The position numbers and the translations under genes were made by a program. Below, piece by piece: positions 42,871 through 51,538 of a DNA stretch of 64,000 bases. Each line of letters starts with the position of its first letter. Position 1 is the stretch's first letter. The notes under the pieces are model-generated. The model was not told where the DNA came from and did not search any database. It was given only the letters and a program-made list of their open reading frames with translations. Location: contig NZ_JACYHA010000009.1 of NCBI RefSeq assembly GCF_014837155.1, positions 62,001 to 126,000 of the forward strand, in the 5' to 3' direction. The stretch is from Litchfieldia stipae (GTDB taxonomy: Bacteria; Bacillota; Bacilli; Bacillales; Bacillaceae_L).

Positions 42871-44133
42871 CTATACCCGAACCTTACCTATTAGAAGTTG
42901 TTGCATAAGGCCCTTCTTTTGAAGTTTTATAGCTTCAAGTTCCTTCTCTAAAAGATCTAATTCCTTTTTACCTGTTTGTAAAACAAACATAATTCTATTC
43001 TGTTCTTCTATTGATGGGAAAGGTATTCTTATTTTAGAAAAATCGTTCCACCTTAAACTACCTCTTCTATCTACCGATGCTGACATCATTGTTTCAAATA
43101 TCCTTCTATAATTTTCGGTCTTTAATAAAGCAAACAAAAACTCATTATTAATATTGCTTTTGGCTCTAAATACTGTGTACATAGGACTCACCAGACCATA
43201 ATCATAATCTCTTTGCAGGCCTATTGATCCCTCTTCAATATGATTAGTTGCATATGCAAATTCATTTTTTGAAACCACTTTATATTTAGATAAACCTGCA
43301 CTAAAGACTTGTTTTCCGAAGTATTTTAACGAATCCACTAATCCATCATATTTTGTACAGGAAAGAACTACATATTTGTTATTATTTTTATTTACTGTAG
43401 TCACTTGGTTAGCTATTTCGCTAATTTTTACAAACTTCCAATCCCTTGGAATTATAAATCTCTTAACTTTCTGATACCCATTAGGCGGGAGTCCTTTATT
43501 AATCAATATTTTTCTTTTATCTAATTCTTGGTTAGAGCTTCCTCCATCTATATCACTAATACGAATATGTCCCCACAGCAACCTCTGCATAAGCCCTTTT
43601 TGTTGCTTGCCTTTCTGTTCTATCAGCTTTTCTTTTAATTCAATGGATTTATCCCAAACTTTTAAAATATTTCCGATTCCCTCACACACCTTATTTTCTA
43701 ATGGTAGGTATATAAGATCATTTAATATGTCACTTCTTGAAATACCAGGAATCAGACCAGTGGAATCCGAATTATAATGTTTTTCTCTCATCTGAAGATT
43801 GTAATAAATAAAGTCCCTTAATTTTTCAGGTGTTCTAATAGCCATTAACTGTCTGCCTATACCATATTCCCCATCAGATATTATTACTTTTCCAACCCCA
43901 GAACCTTTTACTGTTATTAAGATGTCACCCTCTTTACAGACAATTTTAGGTTTATTTGTGTATTTTGTTATAATAATTTGACCGTTATGAAAATCAGCAG
44001 GACCTGATATATATGGAATACCAATTCCCTCAGTATTATAATTACTAGAATCTATATGCTGACCAGAAAATAATTCAATAACCTCACCCAATTTAATTTT
44101 TTTCCATCCAATATTGTTAACAACAGTCGTCAT
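42871..44133 (-). CDS. hsdS: Type I restriction enzyme, S (specificity) subunit
   Basis: This 420-residue protein has the two-repeat HsdS plan. Target-recognition domain 1 (WKKIKLGEVIELFSGQHIDS ... GSGVGKVIIS ... LLPLENKVCEGI-type end) is followed by a conserved helix (LKVWDKSIELKEKLIEQKGK, QQKGLMQRLLWG). Domain 2 (RDWKFVKISEIANQVTTVN) ends in a second helix (LQTGKKELDLLEKELEAIK, LQKKGLMQQLLIG). The repeated QKKGLMQ(Q/R)LL ends are typical. AAAGGATG precedes the ATG. It lies 13 bases after hsdM and 45 bases before hsdR. Confidence 0.93.
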   Translation of the reverse strand: MTTVVNNIGWKKIKLGEVIELFSGQHIDSSNYNTEGIGIPYISGPADFHNGQIIITKYTNKPKIVCKEGDILITVKGSGVGKVIISDGEYGIGRQLMAIRTPEKLRDFIYYNLQMREKHYNSDSTGLIPGISRSDILNDLIYLPLENKVCEGIGNILKVWDKSIELKEKLIEQKGKQQKGLMQRLLWGHIRISDIDGGSSNQELDKRKILINKGLPPNGYQKVKRFIIPRDWKFVKISEIANQVTTVNKNNNKYVVLSCTKYDGLVDSLKYFGKQVFSAGLSKYKVVSKNEFAYATNHIEEGSIGLQRDYDYGLVSPMYTVFRAKSNINNEFLFALLKTENYRRIFETMMSASVDRRGSLRWNDFSKIRIPFPSIEEQNRIMFVLQTGKKELDLLEKELEAIKLQKKGLMQQLLIGKVRV

Positions 44134-44146
44134 CGTTTTCCATCCT

Positions 44147-45676
44147 TTATAATCCTAGCTCTTTCAAATACTTTTCCATCTGTGCTTCAACTTCTTGAAG
44201 TTCATCCTTAATATTTGCTATATTACTTTTCACTTCAACCATGTCAACAGGTTCTTCTTCTTCAAAAGTATCAACATACCGAGGGATATTTAGGTTAAAG
44301 TCGTTTTCTTTAATCTCATCAAATGTTGCTACACTCGAAAATTTTTCTTTGGTTTCCCATTTCTCATACGTAGAAACAATTTCCTCTATATCTTTCTCTC
44401 GTAGCTTGTTCTGATTTTTCTCTTTCTCATAATGGTCTTCTCCTGACGCATCAATGAATAGAATATCTTTTCTCTTTCGGTCTTTTTTAAAAACCATAAT
44501 ACATGCCGGGATTGGGGTACCATAAAATAGTCCTTCTGGTAAGCCAATTACAGCATCCAACAGGTTCATCTCTAAAATCTGCTTACGAATTTGTCCTTCA
44601 CTTGCTCCACGGAATAAAACCCCATGTGGAAGAATGGTAGCCATACGTCCATCTTCTGCCAATGAATAGAGCATATGTTGCACGAAGGCATAATCGCCTT
44701 TGGAACTTGGTGGAACACCCTATTCAAATCTGCGGAATGGATCAAGACTTCCCTCCATTTTAAATTTCTTATCTATGTTCCCTTCACCCGCAAATCCCAT
44801 GGCCCATTTGTCAAGGCTGAAGGGTGGATTTGCAACTATTACCGAGTGCTTCATTAATTTGCCGTCTTCTAAATGTAATGGATTAGCTAACGTATCGCCC
44901 CATTCAATTGTTGCATCATCAATACCATGTAAATACATATTCATGAGAGCCAATGAATGCGTCGCTCCATTTCGTTCTTGTCCATAGATTGCTATTTTTT
45001 TATTTGGAACCTGATTTGCAACTTTAATCAGTAGGGAGCCTGATCCACATGTCGGATCGTACACACGATCATTTTCTTTAGGTCTTACCAAACGTGCCAA
45101 AAGTTCGGATACTTCCGCAGGTGTATAGAACTCCCCACCCTTTTTTCCAGCATCCGAGGCGAATTGTCCAATCATATACTGATAAGCATTCCCTACAACA
45201 TCTTCATCTCCAATTTGTGATGGCCTTAAAGATAGCTGATTGAAATCCTCTAACAAAGAACGTAGAATAGCATTTCTTTCTTTTGCCTTCCCAAGAATAG
45301 ATTCGCTATTGAAGTCGATATTGCGGAATACACCTCGAAGTTTTCCTGTATTCTCATTTTCAATTCGTTCCAACGCTTTATTAATGATTTCGCCAATTTC
45401 AGGATCATTTCTTTTACTATATAAATAACCAAATGTTGACAGTTCATCTAAAACAAATCGTTCCCTCGACATAGCTCGTTGAACACGCTGCTCATCGCCG
45501 TTATAACGCTCTGTATACTGCTCTACCTTCTCCTTATACGAATCACTGAGATACTTAATAAACAGCATTGTAAGGATATAATCCTTGTATGTACTGGAGT
45601 CTATTTTGCCCCGAAATGAATCAGCTGCTTGCCATAGTATTCTATTAATATGGTCCTGTGTTACTTTCTCTTGCAT
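44147..45676 (-). pseudogene. hsdM: Type I methyltransferase hsdM interrupted by an in-frame amber codon
   Basis: The frame covers 509 residues if the stop is ignored. The first part (45676 down to 44720) has the helical N-terminus, SAM motif YDPTCGSGSLLIKV and catalytic NPPF in VIVANPPFSLDKW. It ends at TAG (44722-44720) after FRRFE. The same frame then continues without shift as GVPPSSKGDYAFVQHMLYSL and on to the normal C-terminus at 44147. A tyrosine codon in relatives would need only its third base changed. Without readthrough, the M subunit loses its last 190 residues and both methylation and restriction should fail. A base-calling error is the plain alternative. GGAGGAAA precedes the ATG. 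Confidence 0.9.
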
Positions 45677-46027
45677 TTGCTTTCCTCCTATTTTCCCGCA
45701 ACTCTCTTGTGATGTTCATTCACAAACCTCTATTAATCTAAAAATGCAACCTCTCTAATTTATCTGTAAAATAATAGTATTTATTTACTACTTATCCTCT
45801 TAATTATCGCAAAATAGACGCTGATTAGCAATTTCATTCCTATTTTTGGTATCTTGCAACAGTATTTAGCTCGAACCATGAACCTCGCTTACTTTTTCCT
45901 CCAAACCATTCTCGATACCTTGTGCTTCATAACCTATTGTGGTTGGTTATCTCTCAATTCTGAAATCTTACGAACTTTAATATGCTGGTATGACATTAAC
46001 TTTAGGATTAATACAAGTCATCCCCTC

Positions 46028-46351
46028 CAAACGGGTGCCTTACTGAGACTTACTTAATACACCCTTATAGCCGTTCACAGTCAAGGGGGCGTTTTTCATA
46101 GGAAGACTGAAAACTACATTTTGAAAACAATATTAATGGTTTATGATTCGAGAATCCTACTTATCTGAAAATTCATCCAATAAACCGATAATAAGTTATA
46201 CATTTGAAGCATTCTCAATTCCTTGAGATAATGCAAACGGGTGCCTCACTCAGACCGCCTATTACACCCCTATAGCCGTTCACAGTCAAGGGTGCGTTTT
46301 TCATAAGAAGACTGAAAACTAGATTTTGAAAACAATACTAATGGTTTATGT
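46028..46351 (+). repeat. Two direct copies of a 120-bp intergenic unit
   Basis: Copy 1 (46028-46147) and copy 2 (46234-46351) start with CAAACGGGTGCCT and run through ATAGCCGTTCACAGTCAAGG and GAAGACTGAAAACTA to GGTTTATG, with few differences. The start-to-start distance is 206 bases. Each contains CACCC...AAGGG(G/T)G followed by CGTTTTT, a terminator-like hairpin on the plus strand. Confidence 0.85.
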
Positions 46352-46393
46352 TTCGGCAATCGTATTTTATTGAATTATCGGTTAATTCACTCT

Positions 46394-46436
46394 TAAAAAA
46401 AAGGGGCTACCGAAAAATAAATAAGTAGCTCCTCTT
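46394..46436 (-). terminator. Terminator of the XRE gene at 46446
   Basis: GGGGCTAC (46403-46410) and GTAGCTCC (46425-46432) form the stem. Eight T follow on the minus strand. Confidence 0.85.
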
Positions 46437-46445
46437 TCAATTACT

Positions 46446-46730
46446 CTAATCAGTAATTTTTTTTAGTTGATCTTTGTTTTGTAAAACCTGTTTAATGTAT
46501 TCCTCTGCCCAACCTTCCAATCCAAAACCATTGATAAGTATGTTTAGCTTAGTTGTCAGTTCACAGCCTCTGTAGCCCTTGATAAGTCTGAAAATGAAAC
46601 TAGGTGAGAGGTTTGTCTTATCAGAAATATCCTTTAAGCTATACCCTCTTTGACCCTTTAATTCCTCAACGAATTCACCGAAGTTATTTTCAATCATCTC
46701 AATAATGTCTTTATTTCCCTGTTGCTCCAT
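46446..46730 (-). CDS. XRE-type helix-turn-helix protein
   Basis: This 94-residue protein has a Cro/CI-type helix-turn-helix at residues about 20-60: YSLKDISDKTNLSPSFIFRL, then IKGYRG. The rest is helical. I start at the second ATG (46730), which has AGGAGG 8 bases upstream; the first ATG is only 2 bases from it. It is divergent from the 46916-47440 gene, with 185 bp between starts, and could repress that gene or itself. Confidence 0.75.
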   Translation of the reverse strand: MEQQGNKDIIEMIENNFGEFVEELKGQRGYSLKDISDKTNLSPSFIFRLIKGYRGCELTTKLNILINGFGLEGWAEEYIKQVLQNKDQLKKITD

Positions 46731-46915
46731 TATCATTTCCTCCTATTAATTCACTGACACTATGTTCAGTTCCTGATTTGTCATAAGACCTTATATACTA
46801 AGCACCAGCACCATCAATTACTACTTAATAGAGCAAATTATTTTCTATTAGAAAGGAATATTTTTTTAGGAGAAATCTAGTATAAGAGGTAAGAAGAATT
46901 AAAGGGGGAATGATT

Positions 46916-47440
46916 ATGGATACACAAAAATTCATGAGTTTATCCGCAATTGAGAGAGTAGAATTAGCTAATAAGATGTTAAGTGAAGAGACAAACGACC
47001 ACCTGAAAAACGTGGCTTCTAAATTAGGATTGTCTGAGTCTACTTTCTCAAAAATCATGAGGGATAACGCATCTTATCAGTACAATAAAACTAGCAAACA
47101 GTACGACCGAATTATGCCAATTGAGGAGTATAAGAAATATCTCCAATCGGGTTCTGACGAGGACAAAATGGAAGAAACATTGCAGTTTCTTGGTGAACAT
47201 CTTGAAGAGCTGAAGCAACTACTACATGGATATACGAATCAATTGATCTTGGAACCAGGGATTTATGATCCAAACAGCAAGACTATCACAAAGACCATAC
47301 AAGTTAACGGTGATATTTACCAGCAATTCTCTGAATTGCATTCCAACCAATTTTCACATTTACGACTTCGAGATATTTTCAGTAAATGTCTGCTTGATTT
47401 CATCAAAACTTACCAACCTGAAAAGACCCCTGAGAATTAA
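46916..47440 (+). CDS. Hypothetical protein with N-terminal helix-turn-helix-like segment
   Basis: The protein has about 174 residues. The N-terminal 60 residues look like a recognition helix pair (LKNVASKLGLSESTFSKIMR), as in plasmid or phage regulators. The C-terminal part (ILEPGIYDPNSKTITKTIQV, NGDIYQQFSELHSNQFSHLR) is unrecognised. GGGGG lies 7 bases before the ATG at 46916. It is followed by a terminator that overlaps the stop region. Its position between two XRE genes suggests a regulatory or replication-control role for the element. Confidence 0.65.
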   Translation: MDTQKFMSLSAIERVELANKMLSEETNDHLKNVASKLGLSESTFSKIMRDNASYQYNKTSKQYDRIMPIEEYKKYLQSGSDEDKMEETLQFLGEHLEELKQLLHGYTNQLILEPGIYDPNSKTITKTIQVNGDIYQQFSELHSNQFSHLRLRDIFSKCLLDFIKTYQPEKTPEN

Positions 47441-47451
47441 TCATCAGGGGT
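47426..47451. terminator. Bidirectional terminator
   Basis: ACCCCTGA and TCAGGGGT form an 8-base stem that includes the stop of the plus-strand gene, followed by TTTC. It also faces the minus-strand XRE gene ending at 47487. Confidence 0.7.
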
Positions 47452-47486
47452 TTCAATTGACATAAAAGGGTCAATTATCCCTTCCT

Positions 47487-47840
47487 TCAGTCCATACTCT
47501 TTTTGTCCGACTTTTTCTTCCTGAGAACTTCAATGTCTACAACATTTATTGCATCTGTCGGTTTGGTCGCCTCTTCTCGCTCTTCTTTACCGTCAACTTC
47601 ATCTTTACTTTGTTTAGTCAAAGATCTATATAACTCTAATTTTTTATCATCTAAGTCGAAATATTTGATTATTTTCTCAATAACGTGGATTGGTGGCTTT
47701 ACACGTCCTTTTTCGATTCGAAATATATAATTCGCAGAGGTACCAACGCCTGATCCCACTTCCTCTAAGTCCAACGAGCGTTGTTCCCTTTCCGTTTTTA
47801 CTAACCTGGATATATCTAAATTTTCATAGTCTATTGGCAT
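47487..47840 (-). CDS. XRE-family regulator at the end of the AIPR operon
   Basis: The protein has 117 residues. A Cro/CI helix-turn-helix occupies residues about 10-65: SRLVKTEREQRSLDLEEVGS, then GVGTSANYIFRIEKGRVKPP. A charged, lysine- and glutamate-rich tail follows. The ATG at 47840 is preceded by GGGGG at 9 bases; an earlier ATG has no site. It is 44 bases after the AIPR-like gene and is the last member of the five-gene operon, so it may control the operon's own expression. Confidence 0.8.
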   Translation of the reverse strand: MPIDYENLDISRLVKTEREQRSLDLEEVGSGVGTSANYIFRIEKGRVKPPIHVIEKIIKYFDLDDKKLELYRSLTKQSKDEVDGKEEREEATKPTDAINVVDIEVLRKKKSDKKSMD

Positions 47841-47884
47841 GTTACTTTTCCCCCTTAAAGTCGTGGCAAACAGGCATTTCATTA

Positions 47885-48997
47885 CTACTTAACTGTGACT
47901 AAATCTTTGTTTTTCTCTTCTAAGTCTGCAACCAACATAATGTTTTGTATTTCTTGATAAATGTTCTTTTCTCTACAAATTTCAGACACCTTCAACCCCT
48001 CATCTTCATATTTCTTTAGATTATTAACAATTTGGGGAAATACTTTTGTGGTTAAGATCTTTAAGCGATCAAGATCATAACCTTTTTTTAAACAGGGATA
48101 TAGTGTCTTTTCAGGAATATATAAAGCAAAATTTAGTGCGTTTAAAATATTGAACATCAAGGAATCAGTAATGACTCCTTTCCGTAGCCATCCTCTGTTT
48201 TCCAAATTTCTTTTCACCAATGTTACACACTCTTCATCCGAGCGTACAAATTGGTAAAAATCAAATAAATCCTTCAATATAAAACGGGTTTTATCAAGAT
48301 CAACTTTGCCATCGTTATGTTTTTTTACTAGGTCACCTTTACTGCGAAGGTAACTTTGAAACTTTCTATGGTCTTTATTTATAAAGCTCTGGCTTATAGA
48401 GTCTACTTGGAATATACCTGCTATATGCAAAACTGTAGCGATGTCCAAATCATACTCATCGCTCTCCTTATACTTTATTTTGTAATCAGGAAGGATTTTT
48501 TTCACCCATTCATAACGGTCCAATTTTTCACCCCGGCTAATTTCCTTCGTTGGTGTACTTGAATTCTTTCCAATTATAATATCAACTATTTCATCTTCTG
48601 GAACTTCAAAATAAACTGCTATTATTACGTAGCTATTCTTACCACCGTACTTTTCCAATACATTTTTGGTGTGATTGCCATTATAAACTCCTTCCCCATT
48701 CTTAAAGAAAATTGTAGTAGTGCCATCATCATTCTTGATATATGACTCGGCAGTAATATGGATGCCGTTATTGATATATATAAATAGCTCCGGCTTATAT
48801 CGAAGTGTCTTTATCATCTTGGGAACATATTTATTTTTCTTTCCCATGTATTCTCTTGGGTTCGGTTTATTTGGAATATCCTTCTTCAATTCCATCAAAG
48901 CCCTGCCTGATACTATACCTATTAGGATTTTTTTACCATTTACCATGTATTCTCTAAAGTCCGCATCAATTGTAACGGAAATTAAGTTATCTTTCAT
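47885..48997 (-). CDS. AIPR-like abortive-infection protein
   Basis: The protein has 370 residues. The central part follows the AIPR pattern: LFIYINNGIHITAESYIKN, then FFKNGEGVYNGNHTKNVLEK in place of the usual NGGQT-type motif, then VYFEVPEDEIVDIIIGKNSS and TPTKEISRG. AIPR proteins are known from abortive-infection and other phage-defence loci. The family's catalytic activity is not settled. AGGAG lies before the ATG. It is the fourth gene of a compact operon with an HNH nuclease, a small unknown protein, an ankyrin-cREC protein and an XRE regulator. Confidence 0.75.
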   Translation of the reverse strand: MKDNLISVTIDADFREYMVNGKKILIGIVSGRALMELKKDIPNKPNPREYMGKKNKYVPKMIKTLRYKPELFIYINNGIHITAESYIKNDDGTTTIFFKNGEGVYNGNHTKNVLEKYGGKNSYVIIAVYFEVPEDEIVDIIIGKNSSTPTKEISRGEKLDRYEWVKKILPDYKIKYKESDEYDLDIATVLHIAGIFQVDSISQSFINKDHRKFQSYLRSKGDLVKKHNDGKVDLDKTRFILKDLFDFYQFVRSDEECVTLVKRNLENRGWLRKGVITDSLMFNILNALNFALYIPEKTLYPCLKKGYDLDRLKILTTKVFPQIVNNLKKYEDEGLKVSEICREKNIYQEIQNIMLVADLEEKNKDLVTVK

Positions 48998-49032
48998 TTT
49001 CCTAAACTCCTTCTATTTGCCTTTATTACGCT

Positions 49033-49755
49033 TCAATCCTCTTCACCCGAATAACTATTTGCTATAAACGGATAATGATATATCTCAATATCCCCATCAA
49101 TAAATCCTCTTCTTTGTGCAGCCTTCAATGTTTGGTACATATTTTCTCGACCAACAACATTATCCGTGTGGATGTAGACTCTATTTGCAGGTCTTATTCC
49201 TTTTTCACAAATGTATTTGACCAAGTCATAGCCAGTTTTCCGAAGGTTTCCACTATTGTCCATTCCTAAGTCATGATCTAATGAAAAAATATGAATATAG
49301 GTATTCATTATTACTGAGATTGCTTCTTCTACTGTTCTAGCCCCTATAAAACCCTTGGGAATATCCCTTAGATCATCCAAATAAAGATTGCCAACCCCGT
49401 TCTCCTGAAGCAAATTTAGAGTTTCAATCTGGATATGGCCATCCCAACCGTGATAAGCACGTTCGACACAAGTTGCATCTACTTTTGCACCCTTCTCTAA
49501 TAAAAGACTTGAGATTTCTACAAAATCGAAAAAACAGGCTGTAGATAAAGGTGTTCTTCCAAGGTTATCTTTATAGTTAATTTCAGCATCTTGTTCAATG
49601 AGCTTTCTTACAATGCTCACCCTATTATGGAAAACTGCCCAGTACAACAAACTTTGTCCATTAACCTCTTTATTAGCCTTGTGATTTTGCAGATATTGTC
49701 CTATGCCAGAAACGTCATTTTCCTTTAGCAATTTCAAGAAATCTATGACTCTCAT
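49033..49755 (-). CDS. Ankyrin-repeat protein fused to a cREC (cyclic-phosphate-type receiver) domain
   Basis: The protein has 240 residues. Residues about 28-110 contain ankyrin repeats (NGQSLLYWAVFHNRVSIVRK; NLGRTPLSTACFFDFVEISS, then LLLEKGAKVD). Residues about 128-235 are a cREC domain: NLYLDDLRDIPKGFIGARTV with the DD pair, FSLDHDLGMDNSG, TGYDLVKYICEKG, and VYIHTDNVVGRENMYQTL. The cREC family is a receiver-fold offshoot predicted to act on RNA ends with cyclic phosphates in conflict systems. Fusion with ankyrin repeats points to protein-protein sensing. It is 14 bases after the 49770 gene and 35 bases before the AIPR-like gene. Confidence 0.82.
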   Translation of the reverse strand: MRVIDFLKLLKENDVSGIGQYLQNHKANKEVNGQSLLYWAVFHNRVSIVRKLIEQDAEINYKDNLGRTPLSTACFFDFVEISSLLLEKGAKVDATCVERAYHGWDGHIQIETLNLLQENGVGNLYLDDLRDIPKGFIGARTVEEAISVIMNTYIHIFSLDHDLGMDNSGNLRKTGYDLVKYICEKGIRPANRVYIHTDNVVGRENMYQTLKAAQRRGFIDGDIEIYHYPFIANSYSGEED

Positions 49756-49769
49756 CTCCTTTTCCTTTT

Positions 49770-50099
49770 CTATTTATTTGCACCTTCCCCTTCGACACAT
49801 TTTTGTTTAGGCCTTGTTAAAAACTCTATCCCTACACAAGGAAAAACCCTTTTCTCCGGCCTAAAAACATGTACATCCAACAGCTCTCTTCCACTTCCTT
49901 CAATTTGCCTTTTCTTAATTTCTATCATTTCGTCTATAAGTGTTTCGCTACAAGAGAGTGCAGAAATTTGTGTACCGGCCCACTTCCAAATATCTGGTGA
50001 TTGTTTTTTGATTACATCCGTCATATTGTTCATTTTTATCCCAACCTTTAATTTCATATCAATTTCCATTGGGAAGACTATTGTTCCATCCTTCCACAA
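49770..50099 (-). CDS. Small hypothetical protein in the AIPR operon
   Basis: The protein has up to 109 residues and no recognised domain. It has a hydrophilic helical centre (CSETLIDEMIEIKKRQIEGS) and a C-terminal beta-like part (LLDVHVFRPEKRVFPCVGIE). The frame opens with TTG at 50099 without a clear ribosome site. ATGs at 50069 or 50057 are possible true starts. It lies between the HNH gene (22 bases) and the ankyrin-cREC gene (14 bases), so it is part of that operon. Confidence 0.55.
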   Translation of the reverse strand: MWKDGTIVFPMEIDMKLKVGIKMNNMTDVIKKQSPDIWKWAGTQISALSCSETLIDEMIEIKKRQIEGSGRELLDVHVFRPEKRVFPCVGIEFLTRPKQKCVEGEGANK

Positions 50100-50121
50100 C
50101 CAAAATTCTAATAAATGCTTT

Positions 50122-50856
50122 CTAAACTAGAACTTTTTGGCTTCCCGCTTTCTTATATCTGTTAATAGTCTCATTTACTTCATTCACTTTTTCCTTTAAC
50201 CGCTCTATTTCTACGAGATCGTTCAATGCGTTTTCTTCCATTTCTATCTTTTTCAAACACATGTTTAAATAAATATTGATATAATTAAGTTTCTCTATCA
50301 TTTCCATTACACCGTACCTTACAGAATCAACTCTGGACATACCTGGTATTGTGGTTGACAGATCGTAATAATACAAAAATTCATCTACATTCATACTTCC
50401 TTTGGCTTCATTGCACGGGGAGCAGGCAGGTACACAATTCGAGAAGGATGAAATTCCACCTTGGCTTTTAGGAATAATATGATCAATTGTAGTAGCTTCA
50501 TCCCCGCAGTAAAAGCAACTATTCCCGTATCTTCTAAATACCAGTTTTCGAAACGTTTCTTTATCAAAATATTTACGGATCAACTTAGGATTCACAATAT
50601 ATGCAACCTTCTCGTCTACCATTTGAGCTGCCTTTTCATAAGAAACAAAGGAACTATACCTATGACCTTTTGACATCTTCCCCCTCACCTCAATTTGTTC
50701 CCCTTTTTCAAGTTCTAGGATTTCGATTTGTCTTGCTTTCACCATTTCATTTCTTAACAGCTTACAATTTTTACAATATGACCTCCGTCTTTGTTTATCC
50801 TTTTTAGGAAAATCTGTTATAGGTAGTTCTTTACCACATATGCTACAAGTCTTCAA
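50122..50856 (-). CDS. HNH endonuclease with N-terminal zinc knuckle
   Basis: The protein has 244 residues. The N-terminus carries two CxxC pairs (KTCSICGKELP; SYCKNCKLLR), a zinc finger common in phage HNH proteins. The HNH nuclease lies at residues about 108-150: CFYCGDEATTIDHIIPKSQG, then FSNCVPACSPCNEAKGSM, with all Cys and His ligands and the DH pair. A coiled-coil tail ends the protein. It is the first gene of the five-gene operon with ankyrin-cREC and AIPR-like genes, and is the clear nucleic-acid-cutting effector there. GGGAGG lies upstream of the ATG. Confidence 0.87.
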   Translation of the reverse strand: MKTCSICGKELPITDFPKKDKQRRRSYCKNCKLLRNEMVKARQIEILELEKGEQIEVRGKMSKGHRYSSFVSYEKAAQMVDEKVAYIVNPKLIRKYFDKETFRKLVFRRYGNSCFYCGDEATTIDHIIPKSQGGISSFSNCVPACSPCNEAKGSMNVDEFLYYYDLSTTIPGMSRVDSVRYGVMEMIEKLNYINIYLNMCLKKIEMEENALNDLVEIERLKEKVNEVNETINRYKKAGSQKVLV

Positions 50857-50900
50857 AATCCTCTACCTCCCTTTTCCAGTGACTATTGGCAATGGTAATT

Positions 50901-50944
50901 AAAAAAGCCCGCACTTCCCTATTAAAAGAATGCGAGCTTTTTTA
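50901..50944. terminator. Terminator between the 50993 gene and the AIPR operon
   Basis: AAAAAAGC-CGCA and TGCG-GCTTTTTT form a stem with one mismatch and full A and T tracts on both strands. Confidence 0.85.
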
Positions 50945-50992
50945 GTGTTATGAAATTATTTTGAATAACAAATTTTAGATTCATGTTTTTTC

Positions 50993-51538
50993 CTACTTTC
51001 CTAGTTCCGCCTTAATTTCTGAACAAGCATTCAGGAATTCAGCATTTATTCTTAATGCAAAGAATTGATCTTTACTATCATAATTTCCCGTATCTGTATT
51101 TAAACAATTTCCTGTTTCACAGCCAGGAAAAAGAGAAGAAATTATCAGAGGGCTTCCACCTTCGCCTCTTATTTTAATTTGAATCATAGAAAGGCCATAT
51201 AAAATATGGCGAATCTCTTCATAAGTCATTTTCACTAACTTTGAAAACTCCTCCAAAATTACATATAGTTCTGTTTCATATACATACTCTGGATCTAATA
51301 ACAAATCAAACAAGACATCATTAAATAATCTTTCTTCTTTTTTGCTTACATAACTACATTTTGCTTCAAAGGATTTTCCCTTTTCTGAAAGCTGTTTTGT
51401 GTTATTTTGTATATATCTTTCTATACATTTTCGAAAGAGACCTAGACCTCCTTTAAAAGGCAAAAGTTCCCTAGGCTCAATAGTTACCGTATTTTTAAAT
51501 AAATCACTTAAAGTATCTTCAAATGATTTTTCATTCAT
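50993..51538 (-). CDS. Hypothetical protein
   Basis: The protein has 181 residues. It is helical, with no recognised family: a basic N-terminal half (LGLFRKCIERYIQNNTKQLS) and a C-terminal half with two close cysteines (GCETGNCLN). GAGAGGAAG precedes the ATG. It has its own terminator at 50901-50944, so it is a single-gene unit between the AIPR operon and a gene-free region with GTGTTRACA repeats that may hold its regulatory sites. Confidence 0.6.
   Translation of the reverse strand: MNEKSFEDTLSDLFKNTVTIEPRELLPFKGGLGLFRKCIERYIQNNTKQLSEKGKSFEAKCSYVSKKEERLFNDVLFDLLLDPEYVYETELYVILEEFSKLVKMTYEEIRHILYGLSMIQIKIRGEGGSPLIISSLFPGCETGNCLNTDTGNYDSKDQFFALRINAEFLNACSEIKAELGK

Larger units (their letters stand above)
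45677..46445. other. Gene-free region (769 bp) holding a tandem intergenic repeat
   Basis: There is no convincing ORF. The left part carries the hsd promoter region. The right part contains two copies of a 120-bp unit (46028-46147 and 46234-46351) with terminator-like hairpins. A frame of 67 codons on the plus strand (45854-46057) lacks a ribosome site and runs into the repeat. Confidence 0.6.

Noticed and set aside
45854-46057. A 67-codon plus-strand frame before the tandem intergenic repeat
   Set aside because: There is no ribosome site, and the frame ends inside repeat copy 1 while copy 2 has no matching frame.
46028-46351. The tandem repeat considered as a CRISPR array
   Set aside because: There are only two units of 120 bp with a 206-base period, no short repeat-spacer pattern and no cas genes.
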